A stretch of DNA of 64,000 bases from Muscardinus avellanarius (GCA_963383645.1 OY726557.1:157941599-158005598); one strand, 5' to 3'; counted from the stretch's first letter, positions 1-19,567 are shown. Made by a program: numbers and translations. The notes: generated by a model not told the origin, from the sequence alone.

Positions 1-3039
<3,039 letters not shown>

Positions 3040-3165
3040 GTGTATTCCATGTCCTGACATCTCCTGCTGGCCTGCGCCACCTCCTCCTCCTCCTGCCAGA
3101 TGTGTGCCTCCAGGGAGCTCTCGCCGTAGCTGCCATTCCTTGAGTGGTTGATGATCGTGGTGTCC
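3040..3165 (-). CDS. AMOTL1: AMOTL1 internal exon: DTTIINHSRNGSYGE segment
   Basis: A 126-nt exon that starts with the last base of the Arg codon shared with the previous exon and ends with two bases of a Thr codon, so its length preserves frame if skipped. It encodes DTTIINHSRNGSYGESSLEA, HIWQEEEEVAQASRRCQDME and YT. The QEEEEV helix is conserved in motins, while the Ser/Asn-rich start is more variable. The acceptor is ctgtgttcccag and the donor gtaagg. The segment lies between the coiled-coil core and the basic KVLQQRSRK helix of the following exon. Confidence 0.95.
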
Positions 3166-6991
<3,826 letters not shown>

Positions 6992-7199
6992 CTAGAAGAG
7001 CAGAAATAACATTTTGATGCTCAAAATGGGCCCCGAGATAGGCCATGTCAACCTGGTCTGCTCGGTTACCCGTGGGGAGCCCAAGGTCTCCAGGTCCTGC
7101 AGCAGACAACACATGCCCATGCTCCCTCTCTCCAACTGTACAACCCACACCTGGTGGATCCTAATGCGATGCCATCTCACCTCAAGGTTCCTCTCTCTT

Positions 7200-7345
7200 G
7201 TTTAATACTCATGCAACTCTGAAAACCAGATGGTATCCCAATTTTACAGAAAAAACAAAACTGAGCTTCTGAGAGGTTATATGAATGGTGAACTGTCTTT
7301 CAGTTATTCAGTAGAAGTCAGGATTCGAACCCAGGTATGGGTCCA
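7200..7345 (+). repeat. Old L2/MIR-type fragment
   Basis: Degraded 'tcccaattttacagaaaa ... cttctgagaggttat ... ggattcgaacccagg' order, as in the conserved tail of these ancient repeats. Boundaries are approximate. Confidence 0.5.
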
Positions 7346-8567
7346 CAGCTCAAGGACTTTGCATGACAAAAAGCAGCCTGACCAACACAATGGAGTGAAT
7401 TTATACTAAAACCAAGAGCAGGAATACAGTCTAGGACACTTTCTCCAGAATTCAAGGAAGTGGTTTCAGTTTCTTGTTCCCTCTCAGGCGGGGAGATGAG
7501 TGGAGAGGCAGAGAAAATGGGAGTGAGATGCCATAACACATAACACGCGTGCTCTCAGCTGCCGGGCTCTCCTCGGGGAAAGGAGGTGGCAAGATCGGCT
7601 CCATTGGAGGCCTGAGAATGCAAAGCAACTTAAAGCATGCGAAAGCAGAAGGTGTCTCAAGCAAGACAAGCTCATTTTCCAGCTCTTCCCACCACTGTCA
7701 GGTGAGAGGAAATAAAGCAGTTGTTATCTAGACTGACGGCAAGCGGGGTATTCACATTTTGGTGCTTTTTCTTTGAACTCAGGTGCTGTTTCTCTAAAGA
7801 CTGCGACATGGGGGAGACTTCTGGGAAGATGGCGACCGAGAAAAGCGGGGCTTAAGAGCCCCGCTAACAACCAATCTCCATTACTACAAAATCAGCGCCT
7901 TTCATAGCCAGAAAACACCATCACCAGAGAAACAAAAAAAATCACCAGGCTCCAGAGAGAAAGCAGACTGAGAACAGAGCTCAGAGCCACAGAGGAGATA
8001 CACCGGCCTCACGCGCAAAGACGCGGAAGTAGCGGTATATTGCCGGCGGCAGCGGCGAATTCACCGGACGGCTACAGCAAGCCGAGGTGAGCCGCTGCGG
8101 AACAGCCAGGCAGGATCTTTCGGCGCAGGGAGCATCTAAAGCTCCCAGTGGCTGAGCTCAGCACATGCTGCAGGGACTCAGAGTGGAACTCAAAACCAGA
8201 GAAGAAAAAATACGCCAGCCTCACGGCCGAGGGTGTGGCAGCAGCGCCATATTGCCACCGGCGGCAGCAGCAGTGAATTCACCGAGTCCAGTACAGCTAC
8301 ATCTGCGAACTCAAGAACAGTGAGTCAAATTGCGGGCCACAGACGAGAAATCCCAGTACTGTACTCCCTGGGACTTGACCCAGTGGGGGAGTGGCGGTGG
8401 CAAAGATATCACACCATAGGAGAACGCCCAACCTGGCACCCCCCACAGTCTAAAGCAGCCTCTATCGACTCTCTGGGTCGGAGACTCTGTGATAAAACCC
8501 AGTAAAGGAGTAGTGGTGACTGAGATACTACAGACTCGAGATTCAGAGCACCTTAAGCGAAGTCATA

Positions 8568-9616
8568 GTGACCCAAGGGAAGAACTCAGAGAAGGCACAA
8601 ACTTCCGAAATCATGGGAAAGAGGAATAACACTGGAGCAATGAATGCCCACAACCCCACAACATCAGAACCCGATAAAACAGAAAATCAGAGATTTCTAG
8701 AAGATCAAATCAGGAAAATAACTGTAGAAATAATAGAGGTGCTTCGAAAAGAATTCAGAGAGAGCCAAAAAGAGATAAAAGATGCAATTAATGAAGTAAA
8801 GGCCTCAATTCAAAGCACGAACAACCGATTAGACCACATGGAGAACAGAATCTTGCTCTTAGAAGATGATCATTCCAAAAATGAACGCATAGTTTCTAAT
8901 CTAGAAAAAAATATCCGACAGCAGGAATCTGACATTGAAGAAATATGGGCCTATTTTAAGAGAGCTAACCTAAGAATAATTGAATAGAGGAGGGAAAAGA
9001 AAGTGAAACCAAAGGAATCAACAATCTCTTCAAGGAAATAATAGCAGAAAATTTTCCAAACATAGAGCAAGAGGTTGATACACAGGTCCAGGAAACTTAT
9101 AGAACTCCCTTTAGACAGGATCGGAGAAGAGGATCCCCATGCCACATAATTGTCAAAATGACCAATGTGGAAGCCAAGCAGAGAATCTTAAAGGCAACAA
9201 AAGCAAAGGGCCAAGTGACATTCAGAGGCAAAACAATTAGAATCACTCCAGACTTCCCAAACCAAGTCATGAGAGCCAGAAGGGCTTGGAGTAACATATT
9301 CCAAACTCTGAAAGAAAACAACTTCCAGCCAAAAATGTCCTACCCAGCCATACTTTCTATCAAATTAGATGGAAAAATAAGAAGCTTCCATGACAAACAG
9401 AAACTGAAGGAATTTATGTCTTCAAAACCAGCGCTAGAGAAAATACTCAAAGAGATTAACTACAAAGAAGAAATAGGTAACACACACCAACCAGAACCAG
9501 AGAAACAAGATTTTCCATCCAACAGACAACTAAGATTGGTTATCTGTGGAGATTCATTATTTATGTTAGTCTTTTACCTATCTCTAAATGGTATTGTTTG
9601 CCTTTATTGTTGTTAA
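8568..9616 (+). pseudogene. L1 ORF1p remnant, frameshifted
   Basis: ORF1p is the L1 RNA-binding trimer protein. The first open part (8568-8987, 139 codons) covers the N-terminus and coiled coil (for example EIKDAINEVKASIQSTNNRL). A one-base deletion near 8980 brings a TAG stop, after which the coding trace continues in another frame and reopens with a Met at 9158. The second part (9158-9616) has the C-terminal domain signature KGQVTFRGKTIRITPDF and RARRAWSNIFQTLKENNFQP. One frameshift apart, the frame is well kept, so the insertion is of moderate age. The coding sense is +, opposite to AMOTL1. Confidence 0.88.
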
Positions 9617-10250
9617 TTTTTAGGATTTCTAGTTGGAATATTAATATACCTTCAGATATAGCATTTGGAAATATTTTATCCCATTCAATTAGTAATTTTT
9701 AACTCTGTTTACATTGTCTTTGGATATACAATATTTTTTTTTTTTTAGGGAGTTTGTATACTCCTCTGTTGCCTGTGCCATTGAAATCATAACCAAGAAA
9801 TCACTGCCAATTTCAGTGTTGTGAGGTTTTATGACCCAGATTTTCTTCTAAAAGTTTATAGTCTTAAGATTTATATTTAGGTCTTTTATCTATTTTGAGT
9901 TAATATTTGTATATGGGATTAGGTAAGGGTCCAATTTTATTCTTTTCCATGTAATTATTATTTTTCAACAATATTTAGTTAAAAGATTATTATTTCCACC
10001 ACCAAATGTTCGTGGAAACCTTGTCAAAAATAACTTGACAATATAGGGAAGAATTTAGCTCTAGGCTTTTATTTAACTCCAATGGCTTATATATCTGCCT
10101 TTAGAACAGTACTATACTGTTTTAATTATTGTAGCTTTATATGGTTTGAAATCAGAAAATATATATCTTCTAGCTTTGTTCTTTTTCGAGATCGTTTTGG
10201 GTATCTAGAGTTCATATTCCATATTAGGATAGATTTTTTTTCTGATAAAT
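9540..10250 (-). mobile_element. Inverted fragment of an older L1 ORF2
   Basis: The plus strand reads like the reverse complement of the C-terminal half of mammalian L1 ORF2: pieces such as 'ttttgagttaatatttgtat', 'gtagctttatatggtttgaa' and 'tagctttgttctttttcgag' occur in the order expected of antisense L1. It is more diverged than the flanking ORF1, so an older subfamily is likely. It sits inside the 7814-10604 unit. Confidence 0.75.
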
Positions 10251-10896
10251 AAATATATAAATATATGATAGTTTCACCTAAAAAAATAGAAAAAAAATAT
10301 TCTCTGGTAAGAAAGAAAGCAAAAAGAAATATTGAAATGTTATCTTTAAGTCATCAAAAGCTTGGTATCAGACAAATGAAACTGTTATGTGAAATTATCA
10401 TTTTTAATTTTGGATAAATTGCTATAATACTAGATGTCAACCACTAAGCCAAGCATGGGAAGGAGGAATGGGGAGAGAATGGGGTGGGGATCGGGTGGGG
10501 GCTGACTGGGCGATGTGTGCATGTATGTCTACAAAAGTTTGTATCCAACTATGATGTATGAATACAGTGCACCAATAAAAAATAAAGAAAAAAAAAAGAA
10601 AAAAAAAGACTGTGACATGGGGATCGTGGGGGTTTCATGGAGGTTCTAACTTTAGATTAGCAACAGAGACAGGTCTTCTTGGAGTCTTGGAGCAGAGGGG
10701 CCCAGTCTGAACATAAACCAGGTTCTTTTGTGCTTGCAATGATTTCACCCCAGTGATTTGACCTCCTGGACCACACATTCCCCTCATGTTTTCCAGTAAT
10801 CATCAATTTTTAAATGCAGAGCTGCTTGCAAGGTGAAAGGTATTTGCATGTTTTACCCAGACTCATGCAATGCCATAGATTAAGAAAAGGACTGGG

Positions 10897-11126
10897 ATGC
10901 TGGGCGTGGTGGCACATGCTTGTAATCCCCGCACTTGGGAGGCGGAGACAGGAGGATCTTGCAGGTTCAAAGCCAGTCTCTCTGGCTTAATAGACCCTGT
11001 TTCCAAATAAAATATATATATATATAAAATAGGTGTCTGGGAGTGTAGCCCGGAGGTAGAAGGGTTTCCAGGAATCCCAGTACCATCAAAAAAAAAAAAA
11101 AAAGAAAAAAAAGAAAAGAAAAGAAA
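10897..11126 (+). mobile_element. B1-dID type SINE
   Basis: Sense copy ending in the subfamily-specific 'gaggtagaagggtttccagg' right half and a simple A/GAAAA tail. Duplication agaaaaggactggg at 10883-10896 and 11127-11140. Confidence 0.92.
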
Positions 11127-11837
11127 AGAAAAGGACTGGGGAATTCCTAGAGCAATAGCTGGGCATTTGAGCTGCACCAATGGAATCTAATCCTACCACA
11201 GAGAAGACAACAAACAGGCCTACAGGCTTTTTGTAAACCATATGCTTCGATTCCACTTTTTAAAGTTCCAAATGTAAATTATTTTGGGAAGTGGCAGCTT
11301 GCCAGAGACGAACATTTAAATAAGAACAGAGTGGAAGGCAATACCTGCCCTTGCCTGACCTATACAGGGAGTCACTGGGCCCATCTGGCCAGGCACCCCG
11401 ACTCAGGCAGGAGGACAGATGAATCAGCCCACCAAGATGAGAAGCTCCCCTATTTTTAGAAACTTTCCAAGAAAAACCTCCCATGGCCTCGGTAAGCTGC
11501 CATCTCTGCTTGTCAGTTTCTCTCTAAATCCCTTCTGCTACCATCTCAGCTGGCTTATTTTTGCAGAATCCCCTTGATCTTACATGAGATCATGACAACT
11601 CACCACAGGCCCTCTAAGTCAGGTCATTAAGAACCATTTAATAAATGCATGAATTTCAGCATTCAAGATTCCAGAGGTAGCATGGTCTCACGGGCCAGCT
11701 CAATACACTAGTCTGAACACTGAACTAAGGGTCAGGCTGGACAGCTTCTGACACCCACTCACCTAGTCCACATATACATGCTGAGCATGTACCATGTGCA
11801 GGGGATACAGCAGTGAAAAAATATAGGAAAAATCTTG

Positions 11838-12029
11838 CTGGACGTGGTGGCGCAGGCGTGTAATCCCCGTGCTTGGGAGTCAGAGACAGGAGAATCGCGC
11901 AGGTTCAAAACCAGCCACACGCACTGGCTTAGGAGACCCTGTTTCCAAGTAAAAATGTAAAAATAGGTCTGGGAGTGCAGCCCGGAGGTAGAAGGGCTTC
12001 CAGGAACCCCAGTACCACTCCCCCCCAAA

Positions 12030-12079
<50 letters not shown>

Positions 12080-12089
12080 GTATATATAT
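11838..12089 (+). mobile_element. B1-dID type SINE with TA microsatellite tail
   Basis: Sense copy; the tail has become a long (TA)n run (about 12034-12088). Duplication gaaaaatcttg at 11827-11837 and 12090-12100. It interrupts an L2-like tail (11760-11826, 'catgctgagcatgtaccatg'). Confidence 0.92.
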
Positions 12090-12544
12090 GAAAAATCTTG
12101 AGCCTTGATGTGTTCACATCGAAGAAGTCCTAATGAGCTCTGCGACCTTGGGCTGGCCCCTTACCTCCCTGGGCCTTGTTTCTCTCTTCCAGAAAAACCC
12201 CACCATTACCCACAGGACCTCAAACGACCACTGTAAAAATTACTTTGAGCTTTTTGAAAGAAAGATAAAATTGTGAATTGTTAAAAAGGTAAATTCCCCT
12301 CCCTCCTTTCTTATTTATTTCTTTCATTTCCCTCGCAGTTTCTACTGATGCTGCCATGGTAGGGGAGAGATGACCTATAATGACAAGAACTGTTAGTTAA
12401 GCTTCTGTCCTGATAGTTCTGTTGTTCTGATCTTTCCTTCTCTCCTCTTTAACAGAAACACTTCTGTCACCCTTTTATTTTCAGTGAAAATGTTGGATAA
12501 ATGGGAAATTTGGGAGGTGGTACCAAGAATGCCCTAAGCCTTCA

Positions 12545-12730
12545 AATCAATTGCTAAGTACCATGTACTGTGATAAGTACTTTGTGTAATTTTCTTAATT
12601 GCAATTACAAGTATGAGATATAATTTGCTTTCCTCACTGTAGATAAAGAAGTTAAGGAAGTAAGTTATTAGAAAGATGAGTTACCCAGGGCTGCTCTCGG
12701 GTAGGAGGCAGGATTCTACCCTGGTCCATC
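12545..12730 (+). repeat. Old L2/MIR-type fragment
   Basis: Degraded 'taagtaccatgtactgtga ... tttcctcactgtagataaag ... ttacccagggctgc' order typical of these tails. Approximate limits. Confidence 0.5.
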
Positions 12731-13202
12731 TAACCCTGGAGCCCATGCTTTGAATCAATGCAGGATCCCATGGCACTCTGCTCCTCTCCAGGGTGCCACC
12801 TTTCTGGAAGGGTCCAGGACACCTCATAGGAAGAACCGGAGCTCACTGGGGGCTTAGTGTTGTCACAGGGGTCAGGGGAGAGACTCAGCTGCATCTCGGT
12901 GTCAGTGTGAGGATGGAGCCCTCGTGGGGGTGTTGATACAGTACGCATTCTAAGCTGCTGTCTCAGGTCTCTGCAGAATCATGCCAGGCAAGGTGGCTGG
13001 CCTTACTGCTCTGCTGAGGGTGGAGATGGTCCTGGGCTTTGTTACACTGTGGCCTCAGCAGATTTCTGAGGGGGTCAAATAAATGCCTCTGCTACGGGGC
13101 TGAGGGAGCAGGTGTGTGTGAGCTGCAGAAGCTCCCCCAGGCTGCCACATCTGTGTCAAGGAGGGGCAAGCACACTTGTGGCTGTGTAAGGTGAATGAGG
13201 AG

Positions 13203-13352
13203 GAGAAAGGTTTGAAGTTGGCCTCAAAGCTGGGAAGACCAGGTCAGCTAGTTAGTAAGACCCTGTTTCACAAATAAATAAATAAATAATAAATGGGGCT
13301 GGAGGTCTGGCTCAGGGTAAAATGTTCCTGGGTTCAATCCTCAGTGTCACAA
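13203..13352 (+). mobile_element. Partial B1-dID type SINE
   Basis: Lacks the start of the B1 half; retains 'agaccctgtttcacaaataa' and the ID-like 'ggggctggaggtctggctca ... gggttcaatcctcagtgtca'. Confidence 0.75.
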
Positions 13353-13392
13353 ACAAAAAAAACTAATATTATTTATAAAAAGATGTTGAGCA

Positions 13393-13588
13393 TGCCAGGC
13401 GTGGTGGCGCATGCTTGTAATCCCTGCGCTTGGGAGGCAGAGACAGGAGGATCACGCAGGTTTGAAGCCAGCTGTGCTGACTTAAGAGACCCTGTTTCCA
13501 AATAAAATGTAAAATAGATCTGGGAGTATAGCCCAGAGGTAGAAGGGTTCCATCCCCAGTATTACCCCCCCCCCCAAAAAAAAAAAAA
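13393..13588 (+). mobile_element. B1-dID type SINE, left arm of an inverted pair
   Basis: Sense copy with duplication aaaagatgttgagca at 13378-13392 and repeated at 13589-13603. Its right half is shortened (gaagggttccatccccagta) and followed by a C-run and A-tail. Confidence 0.9.
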
Positions 13589-13617
13589 AAAAGATGTTGA
13601 GCACAAAGTTCTGTTCA

Positions 13618-13820
13618 TTTTTTTTTTTTTTTTTTTTTGGTGGCACTGGGGTTCCTGGAAGCCCTTTGTACCTTAGGGCTACACTCCCAGAACAATTTTA
13701 TATTCTTTTATTTGGAAACAGGGTCTCTTAAGCCAGCACAGCTGGCTTCGAACCTGCGCGATCCTCCTTTCTCCGCCTCCCAAGCGTGGGGATTACAAGC
13801 GTGCGCCACCACGCCCGGCT
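13618..13820 (-). mobile_element. B1-dID type SINE, right arm of an inverted pair
   Basis: Antisense copy starting in a T-run and 'ggtggcactggggttcctgg' and ending 'caccacgcccggct'. It lies about 30 bp from the sense copy at 13393-13588. Confidence 0.9.
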
Positions 13821-15446
13821 TTCTATTCAATTCTAAAGACAGTCTTCCCCTTTCTGGTCTCGTGTCGGTCACACACAGTTGTAGTTCTGCTATTAGTTCC
13901 CGAAGACAAAGCCAATGTACAAACAGAGTGACTTCCCTGAGGGCCCCAATTCTGACTTGTACTGCTTGTGCCGGGCCTGCTAGAACACATGGGTCAGTGG
14001 GCAAGGGTCTGCATGTAGGCACAGTGACCTGTCCTCTGTGGGCAGTGATGGTATTTTTCACATATTTCCAGATTTACGTTTCTTCTTCTTGAAACACAGC
14101 AAGGATCAAAGAGTTGAGCCTAGTTTTACAGCACTCAAAATAGAAGAGGCGAGTAAACGTAATCTAACTCTAGAGTGTGACTGGCACATTAACTGGAAAA
14201 GAACATTCTTTTTGGCTCAAAAAATGGAGCTGTGCCCATTTTGTCGGCCAAAGACTCTTCAGGGTCGACTGCCCCAGGTACCAGAGAAGACAGGCCCTCA
14301 TGTTGGGAGGTTAAGATCGCCATAACTGAGCCACAGAGAACAGCTGAAGGGCTCAGCTCATGCCAGAGTATGTGGCACAGGCTGTTAAGTATCAGAAGGC
14401 CTGAGACAACCCACCCTTTGCAAGGAGCCATCACCTGAGCCATGGTGGTGGGAGAACAGGGTGGGTTTCTTAATTTTCTGGGCAATCCTGGTAACACCTC
14501 CTTCTCCAGCCAAGTGCAAACACCCCAAGAAAAGTGCGTGGCCTGCCAGGCAAGAGGGTGAGCTGGCCTGAACACAAGCATTTAAGTGTTTTCAAGTGTT
14601 TCAACCACAACCACTATGCCCTGTCCAGTAGATAATTCCTGGAGCCTGTTTTCCCTTCCCTGGCATTCCAATTTAGAGCACACCCTTCCCTTCATCAGCT
14701 CCATGGAGGGCTTTGCCCACCATGCTGGCAGATGATGGACAAACTCAGGGTCATCTGCAGGCTTTGCCGAGTCTAGAATGGAGTTTTCTAGCAGAACGGC
14801 TTCTCTCTCCACAGGGCCCCGGGGCTGGAGTGTTTTGGTGTGGCCTTATTCACAGCTGAGCCACATCATCAGCTGTGACCAGCACAGGAGAGGCAGGAGG
14901 AGCAGCTTCTGGCCAGTATAACTTCCTAGGGGTGGTCCTGAACTCCTTCCTGTAAATCCCAGTGGTCATCATGTCCCATGAGTTCTCACTTGCTCTTACC
15001 TTCAGCTCTTCCATGAACTCCACTCTCACTACACCCTGCCACACCAACAGCCTTCACGCTGGCCTCCCTGACTCTACCATCTGCCCTCCAGTCCTCTGAC
15101 CCCACCAGATGGCTCTTTCCCTGACCCTCTGGCACCACATTTCTGTCCAACTTAAATCCTCCTAGGCTTTGGCTCTCTGTTGACTACAGAAAAGTCTAAT
15201 ATCTCCACTTGACCTTCTACAAATGGCCACTGCCTTCTTGTCAGACACCCTACTGGGCACTCCCACTAGTGGCTGCACGCAGCAGCTCCAGACTTGCCAA
15301 GCCTTTCTCTGGCCCTCTCCTTCACATGTTCTCTTCCTCCACCTCCTGCTCCTGAATGCCCAACACAGACACTTTGAGTGGAGCCCGGACTGCCCCTAGG
15401 TGGCTGTGCGGGCTCACTGAGGACAGGATCTCACTTCCAGTGCTCA

Positions 15447-15926
<480 letters not shown>

Positions 15927-16035
15927 TCAAGGCTTGGTTATTGCTTACTTAGAGTATTTGCAGACACTGGAAATGAGGTTAATAAAGAGTTTTTAATATC
16001 ATAAAGAAATACTTATTTTATTTATTTATTTATTT

Positions 16036-16432
16036 TTGCAGGTCCGAGGATGGATCCCAGGGGCATTCGACCTCTGAGCTATACTCCTTGCCCTATTTTT
16101 TATTCTTTATTTTATTTTATTTTTGGTGGCACTGGGGTTCCTGGAAACCTTTCTACCTCCAAGCTATACTCCCAGACCTATTTTTATACTTTTTTATTTG
16201 AAAACAGGGTCTCTTAAGCCAGCGCAGCTGGCTTCAAACCTGCGCAATCCTCCTGTCTCCGCCTCCCAAGCACAGGGATTACAAGCGTGTGCCACCATGC
16301 CTGGCTTTATTCTTTATTTTGAGACAGAGTCTCACTAAGTTGCAGAGGGCCTCACTAAGTAGCTGAGACTGTCTGCAAACTGTGATCCTCCAGTCTCAGC
16401 CTCCCAAATGCTGGGATTACAAGCGTGTGTCA
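16036..16432 (-). mobile_element. Older B1-dID type SINE split by a younger one
   Basis: The ID-like part is at 16036-16100 and the B1-like part at 16307-16432. They are separated by the copy at 16114-16306. Antisense orientation. Confidence 0.85.
16114..16306 (-). mobile_element. Younger nested B1-dID type SINE
   Basis: Antisense copy inserted in the older SINE, with the duplication ttattctttatttt at 16100-16113 and 16307-16320. Confidence 0.9.
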
Positions 16433-17280
16433 CTTCTTTTATAATGTTAAATGAAAATTCTAAATAAAATATTGTATAAACATTATAAAAAAAGACTGGG
16501 ATAAAATACTTAAGACATCAATCTTATTCATAAGTATAGCAGAATAGTAATTTCTGTGTAAAGAATATTCTGTACAAAGAATAAAATTTGTTTTGTTATT
16601 TTCTATTTTCTTATTTTCTTATAATAAATATAAATTATTTTTATAATAGAGAAATTATATATGTAGTACATATATATCTATTTATGCATATAAAAAATTC
16701 TTATTATAGATATATACAGGGTAGTTGACAGGCCTAAAGAGACAGAAAGGGCATAATGAACTCTCAACACGATGACTGAAGAAATGGAAATTATGGTTAA
16801 AATGATTTATGTAAAAGTCACATCAGGTGTGGATTTAGGATCATGACCAGCAACTTCAGACTCTCACTCTCAGACTTTGTTTTCTCCCAGTTGGGAGTCT
16901 GGCCCATGTTCATGAATCCAGGCACATTTCTAGCTTTCTGGGAAATGGCTGATGCCAAAAATCAGGCTGAAGCATTTACTCCGTCTGATCTTGGGTGAGT
17001 AGACACCAGATGCTATTTTCTACCATTATGCACCTGGGTGTGCAGGGGCCTTGCAGGTGGCTCAGTCCTGAGTTCAAGCCTCAGTCACATGGGAGAGCTG
17101 GAAGGTGCTAGTGATTTAGCAGCTTTCTGCTAAGTGAGGATTCTGGCTTAGCAGGCAGTACTGCCATGAACGACACCTACATCCTGTCCTATCAAAAGCC
17201 AATGGAAGAAAATGGAGATGCACCTGATCTTTCAAGGAGGGGACAGCAACCTCAGATTTTTCTACACCTGTTTCTGGGAT

Positions 17281-17282
17281 TG

Positions 17283-17336
<54 letters not shown>

Positions 17337-17531
17337 GGGGAACTGGAGGTTAAGCTTAGGGGCATTCTACCACTGAGATATACTCCTAGCCCTTTTTATT
17401 TTTTATTTTGAAACAGTCTCACTAAGTTGCAGGGGGCATTACTAAATTGCTGAGGCTAGCCGCGAACATGCGATCTTTCCGTGTCAGCCTCCCAAGTACT
17501 GGGATTATAGGTGTGTGCCATCATGCCTGGC
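17281..17531 (-). mobile_element. B1-dID type SINE with TG microsatellite
   Basis: Antisense copy whose tail position is now a (TG)n run (about 17285-17334). Duplication tctgggat at 17273-17280 and 17532-17539. Confidence 0.85.
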
Positions 17532-17999
17532 TCTGGGATCCATTTTTATTGGGCCCTTTTATTGATTTAGTAGACTTCCAATTTAATAGACTTCTGAGAA
17601 CCTCCTAAGAACAGGTTCCTGTGCTTATTAGAAGGCTCAATGAATCAAACATCTTGCATGTACCATTCTCACATCACTCACCATGGCTTCCACTGTACAT
17701 AGCTTTTTGAGCTGTATACCCACTAGAGTACAGACACCATGAGATTTATCTACCTTGGTCCCTTCTGGGCAGAGAGAGTTGTGCATCCTTAGTGCCTGGA
17801 ACTGATGTCAGTACCTAACATCCAAAAGGTACCCAAAATGGATTCAGTGAATGAATGAATAAGTGAATGAATGAATGATATTATCTCTGAGCAACTGCAA
17901 GTTTCCTGAAGTCATGGAATTGTTCCTTCACCATTAATACCAACTTTAAGTCTAGCAAGGAGCATATTACAATGAGAACTATTAATGACAGGAATTATA

Positions 18000-18180
18000 T
18001 CAGCCAATATTTTCATATCACTACCACAGTAAGTACTGTGAATTTTATATGGAGCATCTCATTTAATTCTCCCAGTGACAGTAAAAGGTAAGGTCCTTTA
18101 TTATGCCCATTTAACAGATAAGAAAACCGAGGATGAAGCAGCTAAGTGGCTTGCTCAAGGTCGCAAAGCTGGCATATCAT
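18000..18180 (+). repeat. Old L2/MIR-type tail
   Basis: 'catctcatttaattctccca ... cccatttaacagataagaaa ... ttgctcaaggtcgcaaagct' is the well-known conserved order of these ancient repeats. Confidence 0.65.
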
Positions 18181-19567
18181 AAAGCCCATTCATCTCATTT
18201 CTAGTAGCCCGGCTCTACCGTCCATTCTTAACCACCATGGTGAGCTACAGTGAGACTCGGTATAAGTCATGTGGGCTGAATTAAGGCCTTTCAAAAGAAA
18301 CTTTAATAAGAACAAGAAGTGAGGCTGGAAGCCAGACATATGAGACATTTTGGAGAGGTTCCATTCAAACAAAGATGTTACATTAAAATAATGTCAAGAA
18401 AGGATGAAAATGGTGATTAGAAGGAACCTGTCTTCAAACGTCTTATAACTAACTTCTGCTTTAATAGCTTCAAGTGATTTCCACAGTGACAACAATAGGG
18501 AGCCCAGGCTTCTCTTCCCCAGGAGCAGCCCTCCTGTCCTTGGGGGTGAAGGCCTGTTTCTGTGGTGACAAGGAATTGTAGTTTCTACACGGGACCTGTG
18601 TGGTTTCAAAGGCTTCTAACTAGCCGGTGTTTATGTAGAAATCTTCCTCTCTAGCTAGGTTACTCTTGCAGTTAAAGTTTTTAGGGATACCCGAGTTACC
18701 TGGCATTGAATGTTTTCTCATGTGTTTTCCCCCCAACAATAGTCTGACTAATAACATTAAAATAAACTGTTTTCTGTGTGCCAAGCTCCGATTCCATATG
18801 ATGTAGGCTATCTTGGCTAAGCTCTTGTGGACTTCCGTGTCTACTTCCCTGATGGGTCCTGCTCAGGTCAGCTTCCACAGCGTAGAAGAGCCTGCGCCAC
18901 CCTAGGGAGGCACAGTTTCCTGTCTGCCAGTCTCTAAACCGGATCCTCTAGCTTGGACCTCAGATGATCATTCTAATTCCTCAGTCAGCTTACAGGGAAA
19001 GACTGCTCTATAAAAGTGAAACTAAAGGGTGATTTCCTTAGAAACTATTCAATCTATAATGCTACATCAGGATCAAGATTTGCTGGATTGGGGGTGTGCA
19101 CTACGGCACGGACAAGCCAACTTCTGGAAATTGGAGGCAGTAGTGCTACCGAACTCAACCACCACCCTAACCCATCAGAGGACATTTGCCTTTTTCTACC
19201 CATTTAGGAGCTTAAAGACATAGCAACTGAACTATTTTTGAAAGACTTCTAGTCCCTTTTCTGTAGAGGCACCAGTGGTTTCCCGTCCTTCTATTTATTT
19301 CTGGCCCTGGACGCTTGCCTACCAATGGGCTGCAGGCCATGAGCTCTCTGCTGTTGGTATTCATGTGTGCCTTTCCTACGTTGCCAGGATCTGGGATGGA
19401 TAAACTCTGCTTTGATTCATTTTTGTTTGGGAGGTTTCCAGCATCCCTCCCCTGTCTTGACTCCTCAGGATTGGCTCTGGTTGAAGTAGCTGTGTTATGG
19501 AAAGGAAGTGGAGGCTTCTGGGCTAAACCTCCCTCTCCCCGGCCCAGTTTCTCCAGCTGGGTCTCAC

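Larger units (their letters stand above)
7814..10604 (+). mobile_element. Rearranged L1 unit with 5' UTR, ORF1 and 3' end but no ORF2
   Basis: An 18-bp duplication with one mismatch (aaagactgcgacatgggg at 7796-7813, aaagactgtgacatgggg at 10605-10622) bounds the whole unit. In order it has a GC-rich 5' UTR starting agacttctgggaagatggcg (7815-8560), a broken ORF1 (8568-9616), a block that matches the reverse strand of an older L1 ORF2 (about 9540-10250), and a short L1 3' end with a G-rich tract and a polyadenylation-like ending caccaataaaaaataaag. ORF2 in sense orientation is absent. It could be a half-L1-like (HAL1-like) element or a rearranged L1. Confidence 0.85.
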
